From positions 278,724 to 342,723 of the forward strand of contig JAAWWF010000007.1 in assembly GCA_021404565.1 (NCBI GenBank): a DNA stretch of 64,000 nucleotides, in the 5' to 3' direction. Numbering within the stretch: the first letter of the stretch is position 1; each line of letters starts with the position of its first letter. Origin of the DNA: Roseivirga sp. GTDB taxonomy: Bacteria; Bacteroidota; Bacteroidia; Cytophagales; Cyclobacteriaceae. A program made the position numbers and the translations under genes. Positions 8,226 through 16,416 of this stretch are shown here, in pieces. The notes below the pieces were generated by a model that did not search any database, was not told where the DNA came from, and saw nothing but the letters and a program-made list of their open reading frames with translations.

Positions 8226-10010
8226 ATGCCAGCTACAATCTTTATATATGCCCTCAAAGGTGCTTTGGTTTTGAGTTTTCTATACCTGATATACCGTCTT
8301 GTATTCCGACAGAACACTCATTATCACTTAAAGAGAATATCTCTGCTCGCCATCCTCATAGCGGCTGTGGTTCTACCGGCATTGGAGGTACAAACTGAAA
8401 TAGAGGCCGCTCCTACAGAGCCCATCGCCAATCAGATTGATACGATAATGGACATGGCCTTGCCTGAACAAGCCCCACAGGAAGCTACCGTTGAACCTGC
8501 TTCAACCTCAGATGCTGAATTTTCAAGCGTTACCTGGTCTGAAGCCATAGTATACCTCTATTTGGCGGGCCTGATAGTTTCTCTGCTGATCTTCTTCTAC
8601 CAGCTTTCCAGTGTTCTTTACCTTATCGCTGCCGGTGATACACGCCACGATCTGGGCCGAAAGCTGATTACACACAGGCTGATAAAACATCCTTTTTCTT
8701 TCTGGAAATGGACTTTTATCCCTGAAGCCTTTGACATAAGCCCTGATAACTGGACCATCATTCACGAACACGAACTAGCCCATCTTCGACAAGCTCATTC
8801 TATAGACCTGCTCCTGGCTTCCCTGGCAAAGTGCTTCCTCTGGTTTACCCCTGCCTCACACTATCTTCAAAAGAGCTTAAGGGATAATCATGAGTATCTG
8901 GCAGATCAGCAGGTACTTAAAAATCATAATATCGAGGAGTACTCCGAGACACTTCTGACTGTTTGCTTACAGGCCGATTCTATTCAGCTCACTCACTCCT
9001 TTGCACTAAAGTCAAACCTCTCTAAACGCATTAATCAAATGAACATCAGGAAAACCTCATATCTAAGGTCAGGCATCGCTGCATGCATCCTTTTATCTTT
9101 TACCATACTTATAGCCACGCAAGTGAGCCTTTATGGCCAGGATACGCAGGAGCTGGAAGCCAAAGAAGCCACTCTGAAGAGAGCGATGCTTGGCCCGGCC
9201 GGACCGGGTTTTAGCGCTGCTGATATATACAAGCAAACAGGTGAGTTTCCAGATGGTTGGGTATATTTCAGAACAAAGGGCTTTAGCCCCATTGTCCTGC
9301 TTGAAAACCAACGGGCTATCCTGGAAGCCTTTCAGAAATCCAGTGAGACAAGTATTGAGGGACAATCTGAGCGGACCTATCACATCGCTTTCAGAAAAAG
9401 CAAGAATCTGGAGTTTTTCGATATGGGAGCCCATGAGTTGAAGGAAAATAAGTTCAGAACAGAACTCATTCAGGAACTTAGTGTGAAAGAGAAAATAGAG
9501 ATGTATGAGCTTGCCAAAGCCTGGTCTGACAAATACATCCAAAAGGTATATCCGGATTTTGAGTTGATCAGTGAACTGGACTTTATGGAAAAGAACTATC
9601 TCGTTTTTCAATCCCAGCTCAACCCTGTGAACCCAAGAAAATATAGTGTCAAAACAGTGTTTAAAAGCAGTGAAGTAGACCGTTTACCGGAGCCTGTCGG
9701 GGGCCTTGATCGCTACCTTAAAAATGTAACCAAATATGCGGAAAAAGACCCGGAGCTTGATCTAGCTGATCTGCCGAAAAAAATTGAATTTGAGTTTACC
9801 ATCGATCCCGGAGGTAACATGGTAATGGTAAGCCTGAAAACAAAAGTACGTGGACCTGAAACTACGCAGGACAGAATTTATGATTTACTCAGACAAGTAA
9901 ATGACAATCTCATAAAAGTCTCAAATGTATATGGTTGGCAACCAGGCGAAAAAGAAGGGAATACGGTAGCCACCAAAATGAGACTTACGATACCAAAAGA
10001 ACTCTTATAA
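8226..10010 (+). CDS. M56 (BlaR1-type) membrane protease with TonB-like C-terminus, copy 3
   Basis: The third tandem paralogue has 594 residues and is the most diverged. Its zinc motif is HELAH at 182-186, with NHEYLAD as the likely third-ligand region. The N-terminal helices (FIYALKGALVLSFLYLIY) and the block FALKSNLSKRINQMN before the last membrane helix match copies 1 and 2. Its periplasmic part is about 25 residues longer, and the TonB-like end is recognisable (RLPEPVGGLDRY, EFEFTIDPGGN, GWQPGEKEG). It is the last gene of the blaI operon and is followed by a clear intrinsic terminator. All catalytic residues visible in the family seem intact, so it is probably an active protease rather than a relic. 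Confidence 0.9.
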   Translation: MPATIFIYALKGALVLSFLYLIYRLVFRQNTHYHLKRISLLAILIAAVVLPALEVQTEIEAAPTEPIANQIDTIMDMALPEQAPQEATVEPASTSDAEFSSVTWSEAIVYLYLAGLIVSLLIFFYQLSSVLYLIAAGDTRHDLGRKLITHRLIKHPFSFWKWTFIPEAFDISPDNWTIIHEHELAHLRQAHSIDLLLASLAKCFLWFTPASHYLQKSLRDNHEYLADQQVLKNHNIEEYSETLLTVCLQADSIQLTHSFALKSNLSKRINQMNIRKTSYLRSGIAACILLSFTILIATQVSLYGQDTQELEAKEATLKRAMLGPAGPGFSAADIYKQTGEFPDGWVYFRTKGFSPIVLLENQRAILEAFQKSSETSIEGQSERTYHIAFRKSKNLEFFDMGAHELKENKFRTELIQELSVKEKIEMYELAKAWSDKYIQKVYPDFELISELDFMEKNYLVFQSQLNPVNPRKYSVKTVFKSSEVDRLPEPVGGLDRYLKNVTKYAEKDPELDLADLPKKIEFEFTIDPGGNMVMVSLKTKVRGPETTQDRIYDLLRQVNDNLIKVSNVYGWQPGEKEGNTVATKMRLTIPKELL

Positions 10011-10032
10011 GTCTTCCATATGATTAATAAGA

Positions 10033-10062
10033 GGGCTGGCCTGAGAGGGCCGGCTTTTTTTA
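10033..10062 (+). terminator. Intrinsic terminator of the blaI-M56 operon
   Basis: A 7-bp GC-rich stem (GCTGGCC at 10035-10041 with GGCCGGC at 10048-10054, one G-T pair) is followed directly by seven T residues. It lies 25 bp after the stop of the third M56 gene. Confidence 0.85.
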
Positions 10063-10081
10063 TTTACAGTCATCATCTTGG

Positions 10082-11215
10082 TTAATTTCCCAATTCCGTT
10101 AGCCTTTCCAGAATCCATCTTTTCATAGGGGATCTCGTTTTACCGGCCACTTTCATAGACCTCTGGTATATTTCCTTTGCCTTTATATTTTCTCCTTTCT
10201 TTTGATAGGCCTCACCCAGGAAATTTAAAACCATGATATGTTCAGGATGAAAAGACTCCAGATAAGTAAGAACTTCGATGGCCCGGTCAAAACTTCCTTT
10301 CTCCGTATTCCTCCTTGCATAAAATGCCAATTGCGGTACCTGCGGCCTTACATCCATATCAAATTCAGAAGACAGGTAGGCGATCTTCGTCTTTATCCCC
10401 TCAAAATCATTGGACTCGTAGAGTTTATCCCAACCACCCCAATCTCTGAATACAAATTGCAAACCATTGAACATTGCAGGAGTTAATCCGGTCACGTGAT
10501 CCGTATTTTCAAGGTATTCGAAAAGAACATTTTTCGTCTTTTTGGGCAATTCACGCTGAAGTAAATCAAACCCTTCCTTAGAGTCAGTTTCATTTGAAAG
10601 GCTGAAATACAACGCCTTGTTCGTGATATCATCAACATTTTCAGATAAGAGCGCACCAGGTATTGCTTCTTCGTTAAACCAATAACTGCTTCCTATCTGA
10701 AGATAGCCTTCAAACAGATCAGGCTCTCTGATCAACACATATGTAGAGAATAAACCACCAAGTGAGTGGCCGATCAAAACCCTGAACTTACTATTTACAA
10801 GATTCTTTTGTGCCTCCGGTATTAGCTCTGTTTCAAGAAATCTCAGAAATAAATCAGCCCCTCCAAAATCATTATTCAACGTGTCAGGCGCAGGGGTCAG
10901 GTCCTTCAATCTATCATAATCGTAGTTGTTAATACCAACCACATTTACCTCCGGAATCACATTGGCTCTCACCAGATTGGATATAATTCCCAAGGTCAAA
11001 CGCATATTTTCCCTTCCGTCAAGAACATAAAGGGTGGGGTATTTTAAATTATTCCCAGATTCAAAATTTGGTGAGTAAATCAACAACTCTCTGACTTCTC
11101 CAAGTACTTTAGAATCGATTTCCACCAGCCTTACGCCAGCACCAAAATCAATGGTTTGTGATTGAAGAGATAGTTTCAAAACCAGGAGAAAACCTATTAG
11201 CACAAGTTGTTTCAT
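10082..11215 (-). CDS. Exported esterase (PF00756-like) with C-terminal TPR region
   Basis: The 377-residue protein starts with a signal peptide (MKQLVLIGFLLVLKLSLQSQT). The body looks like the putative-esterase/enterochelin-esterase-type alpha/beta hydrolase: YPTLYVLDG at the start of the core and the nucleophile elbow GHSLGG near residue 150. The last 80 residues carry tetratricopeptide-like helices (HIMVLNFLGEAYQKKGENIKAKEIYQRS). This esterase-plus-TPR arrangement is common in Bacteroidota, where members are exported and of uncertain substrate. It is convergent to the M56 operon, with a terminator between them. The following gene on the same strand is 123 bp upstream, so it may have its own promoter. 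Confidence 0.85.
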   Translation of the reverse strand: MKQLVLIGFLLVLKLSLQSQTIDFGAGVRLVEIDSKVLGEVRELLIYSPNFESGNNLKYPTLYVLDGRENMRLTLGIISNLVRANVIPEVNVVGINNYDYDRLKDLTPAPDTLNNDFGGADLFLRFLETELIPEAQKNLVNSKFRVLIGHSLGGLFSTYVLIREPDLFEGYLQIGSSYWFNEEAIPGALLSENVDDITNKALYFSLSNETDSKEGFDLLQRELPKKTKNVLFEYLENTDHVTGLTPAMFNGLQFVFRDWGGWDKLYESNDFEGIKTKIAYLSSEFDMDVRPQVPQLAFYARRNTEKGSFDRAIEVLTYLESFHPEHIMVLNFLGEAYQKKGENIKAKEIYQRSMKVAGKTRSPMKRWILERLTELGN

Positions 11216-11338
11216 TTCGTTCCGGTAAAAAGTAGTCTCAAAGTAGACGAGTAAGTGCTTACATTATTACTTCTCTCTTAGAGAGTCTACCAGATTGCTG
11301 TTGACTACACAGGCTCTTAGTTTGTGAGTGAGCAAGCA

Positions 11339-11986
11339 TTATTTATACAAGTCTATAACTACTTCCTCTACCACCCATAGTGGTTTGCTGTTGGTTTGTA
11401 AAGTCACCTGGCCTGTGACCTCCGCAGTCAACTCGATAGGCTCGAGTAGCATTTCATTTTCCCAATCGGTATAAAATCCTTCAGACTTGAAAAATGTGTT
11501 TGCAGCCACAGGGTGCACGCCTAAATGATGGCCTGTGCTGACCCATTTACGATAGGTTCCACTCTGTATATAGCTCCATTTCTGATCATTGTAGAATATG
11601 ATCGAATCCAATGAGGTCTTAAATGATTTTGACAGATCCAAAGCGGTGGAGGTATAGATATCTGCCATCACATTTACAGCATGATAGCCATTGTCTGTCA
11701 GAAAAATATAGGCACAGGCGAGCAAATCGGTAGATTCAAAGCCCAGTAACTGCACGGGTGATTGTTCCTGCAACTTTGGCTTGAGCTCTTCCAAAGAGTC
11801 CATACCTGCGACAACCACATCAATCTTAATACCCCATCTGAGTACTTCCTTCAAAGCGGTCTCTGTTACAATCACTGTGGGACTCCATTCCAGCAGGTGC
11901 TCTACATATTCCAGGCTAAGTGCCGAAGGGTCCGCAATCAAAAGAGCGGGCTCCTGCTCATCTCTGACAATGTGGTGGGAAGACAT
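11339..11986 (-). CDS. Thiamine pyrophosphokinase-like protein, catalytic motifs degenerate
   Basis: The 215-residue protein resembles the Bacteroidota thiamine pyrophosphokinase family in its N-terminal half. It has EPALLIADPSAL, then LLEWSPTVIVTETAL, a variant of the GDxDS motif (AGMDS), and TDLLACAYIFLTDNGYHAVNV where the family has a TDxxKA block. The next signature of true enzymes, a GGRxDH-like stretch, is replaced by DIYTSTALDL. Active TPK transfers pyrophosphate from ATP to thiamine. With two motifs altered, this copy may be inactive, regulatory or specialised. A thiamine-uptake group with a TPP riboswitch lies 5-8 kb away on the same strand, which fits the assignment but does not prove it. 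It is divergent from the next lipoprotein gene. Confidence 0.5.
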   Translation of the reverse strand: MSSHHIVRDEQEPALLIADPSALSLEYVEHLLEWSPTVIVTETALKEVLRWGIKIDVVVAGMDSLEELKPKLQEQSPVQLLGFESTDLLACAYIFLTDNGYHAVNVMADIYTSTALDLSKSFKTSLDSIIFYNDQKWSYIQSGTYRKWVSTGHHLGVHPVAANTFFKSEGFYTDWENEMLLEPIELTAEVTGQVTLQTNSKPLWVVEEVVIDLYK

Positions 11987-12108
11987 GGCCGAAATTAAAG
12001 ATGACTATTCATCCCAAAAACAGAAAGTCGCTAATTTTTTTCTATGTGGGTTACCTTTTTCCCTCCTGTCCATTAATAACAAATTAATCACCTTATAATC
12101 ATAAATTA

Positions 12109-14124
12109 ATGAACTGCAAAAAGCCACAAATACCCAGGTATCTCATCGCACTTACCCTTATATCATTACTTGTTCCAAGCTGTCGTGTATTTGAAAGTAT
12201 CGACAATCTGAGGCAAGAGGCCGAAGAGATCCTTGTCAACTTCCCTAAAACCAACTACAAAAGTGTATTTATCGATTTCAGTCATAGACGAACACCCCGA
12301 CCTTCGAGTTACCTGGTATTGAGAAATATGCTGGAAGACCATGACTTCACCTTTATTGAAACCCCTGATGCTGACCCAAACCTCAGCGATGACAGTCCCT
12401 TGCTGGCTGCACTCAGGCAGGATATAGGCGTGCTGATCATTCCCGAGCCGGACCGTGTCTTTTCAGACAAAGAGCTTAGAGCGCTGGAGCTTTTTGTGGT
12501 TTTTGGCGGCCGACTCATTACCACAGCACCAGAGGCTGCCAGCATTACTCCCGCCTTCACTTCATTACTTGCGAAATTTGGCATGAGTGCACCTTCCGGA
12601 CGTATTGGCATCTCAGAGCCCATGTACTTCCCGGAGAATGGGTCCGCTGAGGCACAAGGTCATATCATGACCATATCTGAAGAAATTCGACAGGCTGGCT
12701 TTCACGATTTCGACCAGGTGGTAATGCTTTCACCAGAACAGCTGACTTTTAACGAAAACCATCGGGTCTTCAACCACACCGTCATTGCCTCAAAAAATGA
12801 TGGTTCGACCAAGAACACGGTAATCAAGGCTACCAGCAAATTGACTACACAGAAAGGGCAGGGACACCTGATTGTAATGGGAGATGGCTTTATGAATAAG
12901 GCCCCTGTCCAGGGTGGTTCCCAGGACCCTCAGAAAGTAGCATATCAGGGAGGGATGATAACCAGTGGCAACTTCAAGTTTCTTGTAAATACCCTCACCA
13001 TTCCAGGAGACACCATTGTAATTGATGATCGGGGACCAACCCTCGACTTGCAAATACCTTCATCCATACAAGAAGGTGTGGGTTTTATCAGACCTACCGG
13101 CAATATCATAGACCTTGGTGGAGTGGTCAAAATTACCTTTCGGCTGAACGAATCTTTAGAAGTTACCAGTCTGGATGCCCTCAATAACCCTGGTGAGAGA
13201 AAAAAAGTCGATCGGAGTTTAAGCGCGTCACAACTCATCAGAATACCAGAAAGCCTATTTAGACCCGGCACTAACACACTGGAGGTAACAGCCACCGATC
13301 AATTTCTTAATGAGTCCTCTCAAACACTTGTTTTCGATTTCGCTTTAAGGACCATTAACAGGAGCATCACTCTTTCGTCAAAACTGCCGAATAGTGAAGA
13401 AATTAACCCGGAGATGGGAGTGGAAGCGACTGGTCCTGGTGTAAGCTACCCGAACCGAGCTACTTTTGGTGGCTTCCTTTCTGAGTCGATTTGGAACGGC
13501 CCTGAAAACTCCACCTGCGAGGAATCTTCCGAGTCCAGCCTGCTTGCTGTCACCCGGATTCGCTCGGCACCGCAAGGAGCAGGAAGGGTTGAATCCATGC
13601 AAATGCCAGCCACACAACAAGCCATTGACAGCTTCAGAAGCTTTGCCTCTTTGCTAACCTTCCATTTCCAAGATTTATCATTGGCAGCTGGTGTACGTAT
13701 AATAAATCATAGTGAGGAGAGAATCTATGCAAATACTGATGGCAGTCTGTTTATCATTCAATTTGCTGGTACACCCATTATTTCAGCTCCAATGAATCCG
13801 CTGACGATGGTCTTGTTGCACAACAGTCCCGGCAATTGCAATGACGATGTAATCAATGTTACCTCAGGCTTTTTGCCTGTTAGCACATTGTCCGTATTGC
13901 CCAACCTGCCTGCCCGTGAAGCTGCCATTGCCCGGGCCTTTCTGGCAGATTTGAGGGGAGCAACGGGACTCAGATATAATGTGAGAGTATTTGACAGAAT
14001 CATACATGGCCAGAACAGCTACCTGCGTACGCCTCAGGGAGATCTTCGATACCCTATTGGTGTTCCTCACCCCGATTCTGCTACACCGGGACTTGATGGC
14101 TTTGCGATCATTGAAATAAGATAA
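12109..14124 (+). CDS. Large lipoprotein with DUF4350-like N-terminal domain
   Basis: The protein has 671 residues with a lipoprotein signal ending at Cys25 (LVPSC). Residues about 45-290 look like the GldG/DUF4350 type of Rossmann-like domain: VFIDFSHRR, then VLIIPEPD, then LELFVVFGGRLITTAPEAA, the pattern also seen in the shorter exported protein at 15459-16343. Residues about 320-430 look like an immunoglobulin-like beta domain (TLDLQIPSSIQEGVGFI... LEVTATDQFLNESS). The C-terminal 230 residues have no fold I recognise, with two cysteine-bearing segments. It is probably an outer-membrane or periplasmic lipoprotein. A terminator follows at once. Function is unknown; carbohydrate binding would be only a guess. 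Confidence 0.75.
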   Translation: MNCKKPQIPRYLIALTLISLLVPSCRVFESIDNLRQEAEEILVNFPKTNYKSVFIDFSHRRTPRPSSYLVLRNMLEDHDFTFIETPDADPNLSDDSPLLAALRQDIGVLIIPEPDRVFSDKELRALELFVVFGGRLITTAPEAASITPAFTSLLAKFGMSAPSGRIGISEPMYFPENGSAEAQGHIMTISEEIRQAGFHDFDQVVMLSPEQLTFNENHRVFNHTVIASKNDGSTKNTVIKATSKLTTQKGQGHLIVMGDGFMNKAPVQGGSQDPQKVAYQGGMITSGNFKFLVNTLTIPGDTIVIDDRGPTLDLQIPSSIQEGVGFIRPTGNIIDLGGVVKITFRLNESLEVTSLDALNNPGERKKVDRSLSASQLIRIPESLFRPGTNTLEVTATDQFLNESSQTLVFDFALRTINRSITLSSKLPNSEEINPEMGVEATGPGVSYPNRATFGGFLSESIWNGPENSTCEESSESSLLAVTRIRSAPQGAGRVESMQMPATQQAIDSFRSFASLLTFHFQDLSLAAGVRIINHSEERIYANTDGSLFIIQFAGTPIISAPMNPLTMVLLHNSPGNCNDDVINVTSGFLPVSTLSVLPNLPAREAAIARAFLADLRGATGLRYNVRVFDRIIHGQNSYLRTPQGDLRYPIGVPHPDSATPGLDGFAIIEIR

Positions 14125-14132
14125 GTAGAAAA

Positions 14133-14165
14133 CAGAGTGGAGGGTTTCGGCCCTCTGCTTTTTAA
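14133..14165 (+). terminator. Intrinsic terminator after the 671-residue lipoprotein
   Basis: The hairpin centres on GGAGGG and CCCTC with a TTTCGG loop (14139-14156) and is followed by GCTTTTT. It sits between two convergent genes and overlaps the last codons of the ROK gene on the other strand. Confidence 0.7.
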
Positions 14166-15160
14166 ACCACCCTGGCTTGCTGTGGGATTTTGATACTCTC
14201 GTCCTGAACAATCTCGCTCCATACCAAAGCACTTGCACCCAGCACGGCAGCATTCTTATCCATTAGCTCTGAGAGTCTGATATCAATTTTACCCTTAAGT
14301 CCCGGGTAGAGATACTCTTCAAACTTTTTAGCGGTGGCATCAACAATGATATCTCCAGCTTTCGCCAGGCCACCAAAGAGAAAAATTGCTTCCGGGCTGG
14401 TAATGGCTGCCGCATCGGCAAGTTTCAGTCCCAGAATGTTAGAGGTATAATCGTAAGCTTCAAGTGCCAGCGGATCACCACCAAGGGCCATTTCAGTAAT
14501 CTTTTTTGCGGAAAGGGTCTCGTAGGTATAAGTTCTTAAGGGAGATTCAATATTGTTGGTCGCCATTAATTTAAACACCGTCCGTTTGATGCCAGAGGCC
14601 GAAGCATAGGTTTCGAGGCAACCTCGTTTACCACAATTACATTGCCTGCCATCCGGGTAAACGTTAGCATGTCCCAGCTCACCTGCCAGGCCATCGTGAC
14701 CGTAAATAAGTTTTCCACGGGTTACAAAACCACTTCCCAAACCGGTGCCCAGCGTAACGAGAATGAAATCGTTCATGTCTTTGGCTCCACCAAACACTTT
14801 CTCACCAATGGCTGCAGCATTGGCATCATTGGTCAGCACCATGGGTAAATCGAAGTACTCCTGAAAAAGATCCACAAAGGGTACTATGCCTTTCCAGTGC
14901 AGGTTGGGAGCATGTTCTATGGTACCCTTATAATAGTTACCATTCGGGGCACCAATGCCTATTCCTTTGATCTCAAATGAGGTGTCGATGGCATCCAGCT
15001 GAGCATAAATCTCTTTGCTCAGCGCATCGAGAAATGAGCGAATATCGCGATGACTATAGGTAGGCATAGAGCCTTCCATCAGCATATTACCGTCTATATC
15101 TACCAGACCGTATTTAGTGAAGGTACCACCAATGTCAATTCCAATTGCCGTCTCTCTCAT
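14162..15160 (-). CDS. ROK-family sugar kinase (glucokinase-like)
   Basis: This is a 332-residue ROK protein. The phosphate-binding loop GIDIGGTFTKYG lies at the N-terminus. The sugar-binding and catalytic region TNDANAAAIGE is followed by GTGLGSGFV. The family's zinc motif is present as CNCGKRGCLE. There is no N-terminal DNA-binding domain, so it is a kinase rather than a ROK repressor. It should phosphorylate glucose or a related hexose with ATP in the cytoplasm. It is the downstream-most gene of a same-strand run that includes a DUF4350 protein and the riboswitch-controlled TonB receptor, but a 298-bp gap separates it from the next gene, so it probably has its own promoter. Confidence 0.92.
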   Translation of the reverse strand: MRETAIGIDIGGTFTKYGLVDIDGNMLMEGSMPTYSHRDIRSFLDALSKEIYAQLDAIDTSFEIKGIGIGAPNGNYYKGTIEHAPNLHWKGIVPFVDLFQEYFDLPMVLTNDANAAAIGEKVFGGAKDMNDFILVTLGTGLGSGFVTRGKLIYGHDGLAGELGHANVYPDGRQCNCGKRGCLETYASASGIKRTVFKLMATNNIESPLRTYTYETLSAKKITEMALGGDPLALEAYDYTSNILGLKLADAAAITSPEAIFLFGGLAKAGDIIVDATAKKFEEYLYPGLKGKIDIRLSELMDKNAAVLGASALVWSEIVQDESIKIPQQARVV

Positions 15161-15458
15161 AGCGCTTCAAAATTTCAGCGTTAGACCTGCCCTCCAAACC
15201 AATGTATCGGGCCTGATTTAACGCTTTCTTCTCCTATTCGCTCCTCCATTTTCACCAATAGGAAAGGTAAAAAGCAGATCAATATGCTGAATAAAAGAAA
15301 GTGATTGCCGATTCCTTTTGAAAATCAGAGCTAACGATTGCAGAACTTTTTAAAGAATTGGCCATTGAACGTTTGTAGGTCCACGGAATCACCTGACGTT
15401 TTCAGCAATCGCTCAGAGTATTTGACTTGAAAAATTAGCATGAAGGTGCTTCTGCTTC
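15161..15458. other. 298-bp intergenic region
   Basis: No convincing gene, RNA or terminator was recognised between the ROK kinase start and the stop of the DUF4350 protein. It probably holds the ROK promoter. Confidence 0.4.
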
Positions 15459-16343
15459 CTATTTCTGATCAAACAACCAATCGAGCAGGTTTACCAGAAA
15501 GGGAGCGTTCTGCTCTGCTCCCTGTGCATTCATACCCACTTTGAACCTTTGTTTCCCTGCCAGCTGAGTAGTGAACATAGCCGCCTCACCGAACACCGCC
15601 AGCTTGCCCTTCCCATATTGCAAAACAGCTCCCTGATATTGCCCCTCAATGTCAATTGCCGGAGTTTCGAGGTTGAATCGCCATGCGGTATCTGGTCTTA
15701 GAGATATATAACCTTTAGCAAAACGCATCAGTCCTTCTGCTTTATCAGGAATGGTAAAGGCCTGACCGGTAAAGGTGGCAATCTGATCTATCTCGCTGGT
15801 GATTTGATGCTCCAACAGGGATTTGTCTCTTTTAGTAAAGTAATCCCAGCCCTGTACCTGCGGGTTTCGTGCAAAGCCATTTCCAAATTGAAAACCAAAA
15901 GCCTGACCTATGGCCTGAGCAGCTCCGCCAAAAGGCATATGATCGGCTATCAGGAACAAGCGCCCCCCCTGCCTGACCCATTTTTTAAGCACTTTCACCT
16001 CTTTTGTGGAAAAAGCAGAAGGGTTGGGCAGCACCCAATTTCCCATATCACTTTCATGAATCGGGTTTGAAATCACGAGCATAGCTACTTCTGTCAGTTC
16101 TTTGGATGAAACAGATTCAGTCAACGACCTCACCTCAAAACCGTAATCTTGCAGAATCTTGGCGAATGGGGCATACCGTCCCTCCCGGGTATGAAAGTTA
16201 TGGTGGGCTTCATCAATGAGTATCAGGGGTCTCTCCCCCTCCACAAACCCGGGAGTTACCTTGTAATCAAAGTCGGGATCGGCAACCTGCTGCGACCATA
16301 ATGATAAAGGGACCAAAAGCAGTATAACTAAGATTCTTTTCAT
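15459..16343 (-). CDS. Exported DUF4350 protein
   Basis: The 294-residue protein begins with a clean Sec signal peptide (MKRILVILLLVPLSLWSQQ). The mature part resembles DUF4350/GldG-like domains: PLILIDEAHHNFHT, a strand VAMLVISNP, then VKVLKKWVRQGGRLFLIADHMPFGGAAQ. The last of these is the characteristic 'line-up then loop' seen in glutamine-amidotransferase-like Rossmann folds. No catalytic cysteine is visible in the corresponding position, so an enzymatic role is doubtful. It lies 73 bp downstream of the thiamine-type TonB receptor with an intrinsic terminator between them. The lipoprotein at 12109-14124 carries a related N-terminal domain. Confidence 0.8.
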   Translation of the reverse strand: MKRILVILLLVPLSLWSQQVADPDFDYKVTPGFVEGERPLILIDEAHHNFHTREGRYAPFAKILQDYGFEVRSLTESVSSKELTEVAMLVISNPIHESDMGNWVLPNPSAFSTKEVKVLKKWVRQGGRLFLIADHMPFGGAAQAIGQAFGFQFGNGFARNPQVQGWDYFTKRDKSLLEHQITSEIDQIATFTGQAFTIPDKAEGLMRFAKGYISLRPDTAWRFNLETPAIDIEGQYQGAVLQYGKGKLAVFGEAAMFTTQLAGKQRFKVGMNAQGAEQNAPFLVNLLDWLFDQK

Positions 16344-16373
16344 GAAACTAAATTATTAGTTTTTATACTCAAT

Positions 16374-16397
16374 AAAAAGCCCCTTCTCCCAGGGGCT
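16374..16397 (-). terminator. Intrinsic terminator of the riboswitch-controlled TonB receptor gene
   Basis: Read on the minus strand, AGCCCCT (16397-16391) pairs with AGGGGCT (16384-16378) around a 6-nt loop, followed by a run of T residues. Confidence 0.8.
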
Positions 16398-16416
16398 CTT
16401 ATTATATCCTTATAAA

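Noticed and set aside
4431..10010. Beta-lactam resistance locus
   Set aside because: BlaI and M56 proteins alone are present; no beta-lactamase or penicillin-binding sensor domain was seen.
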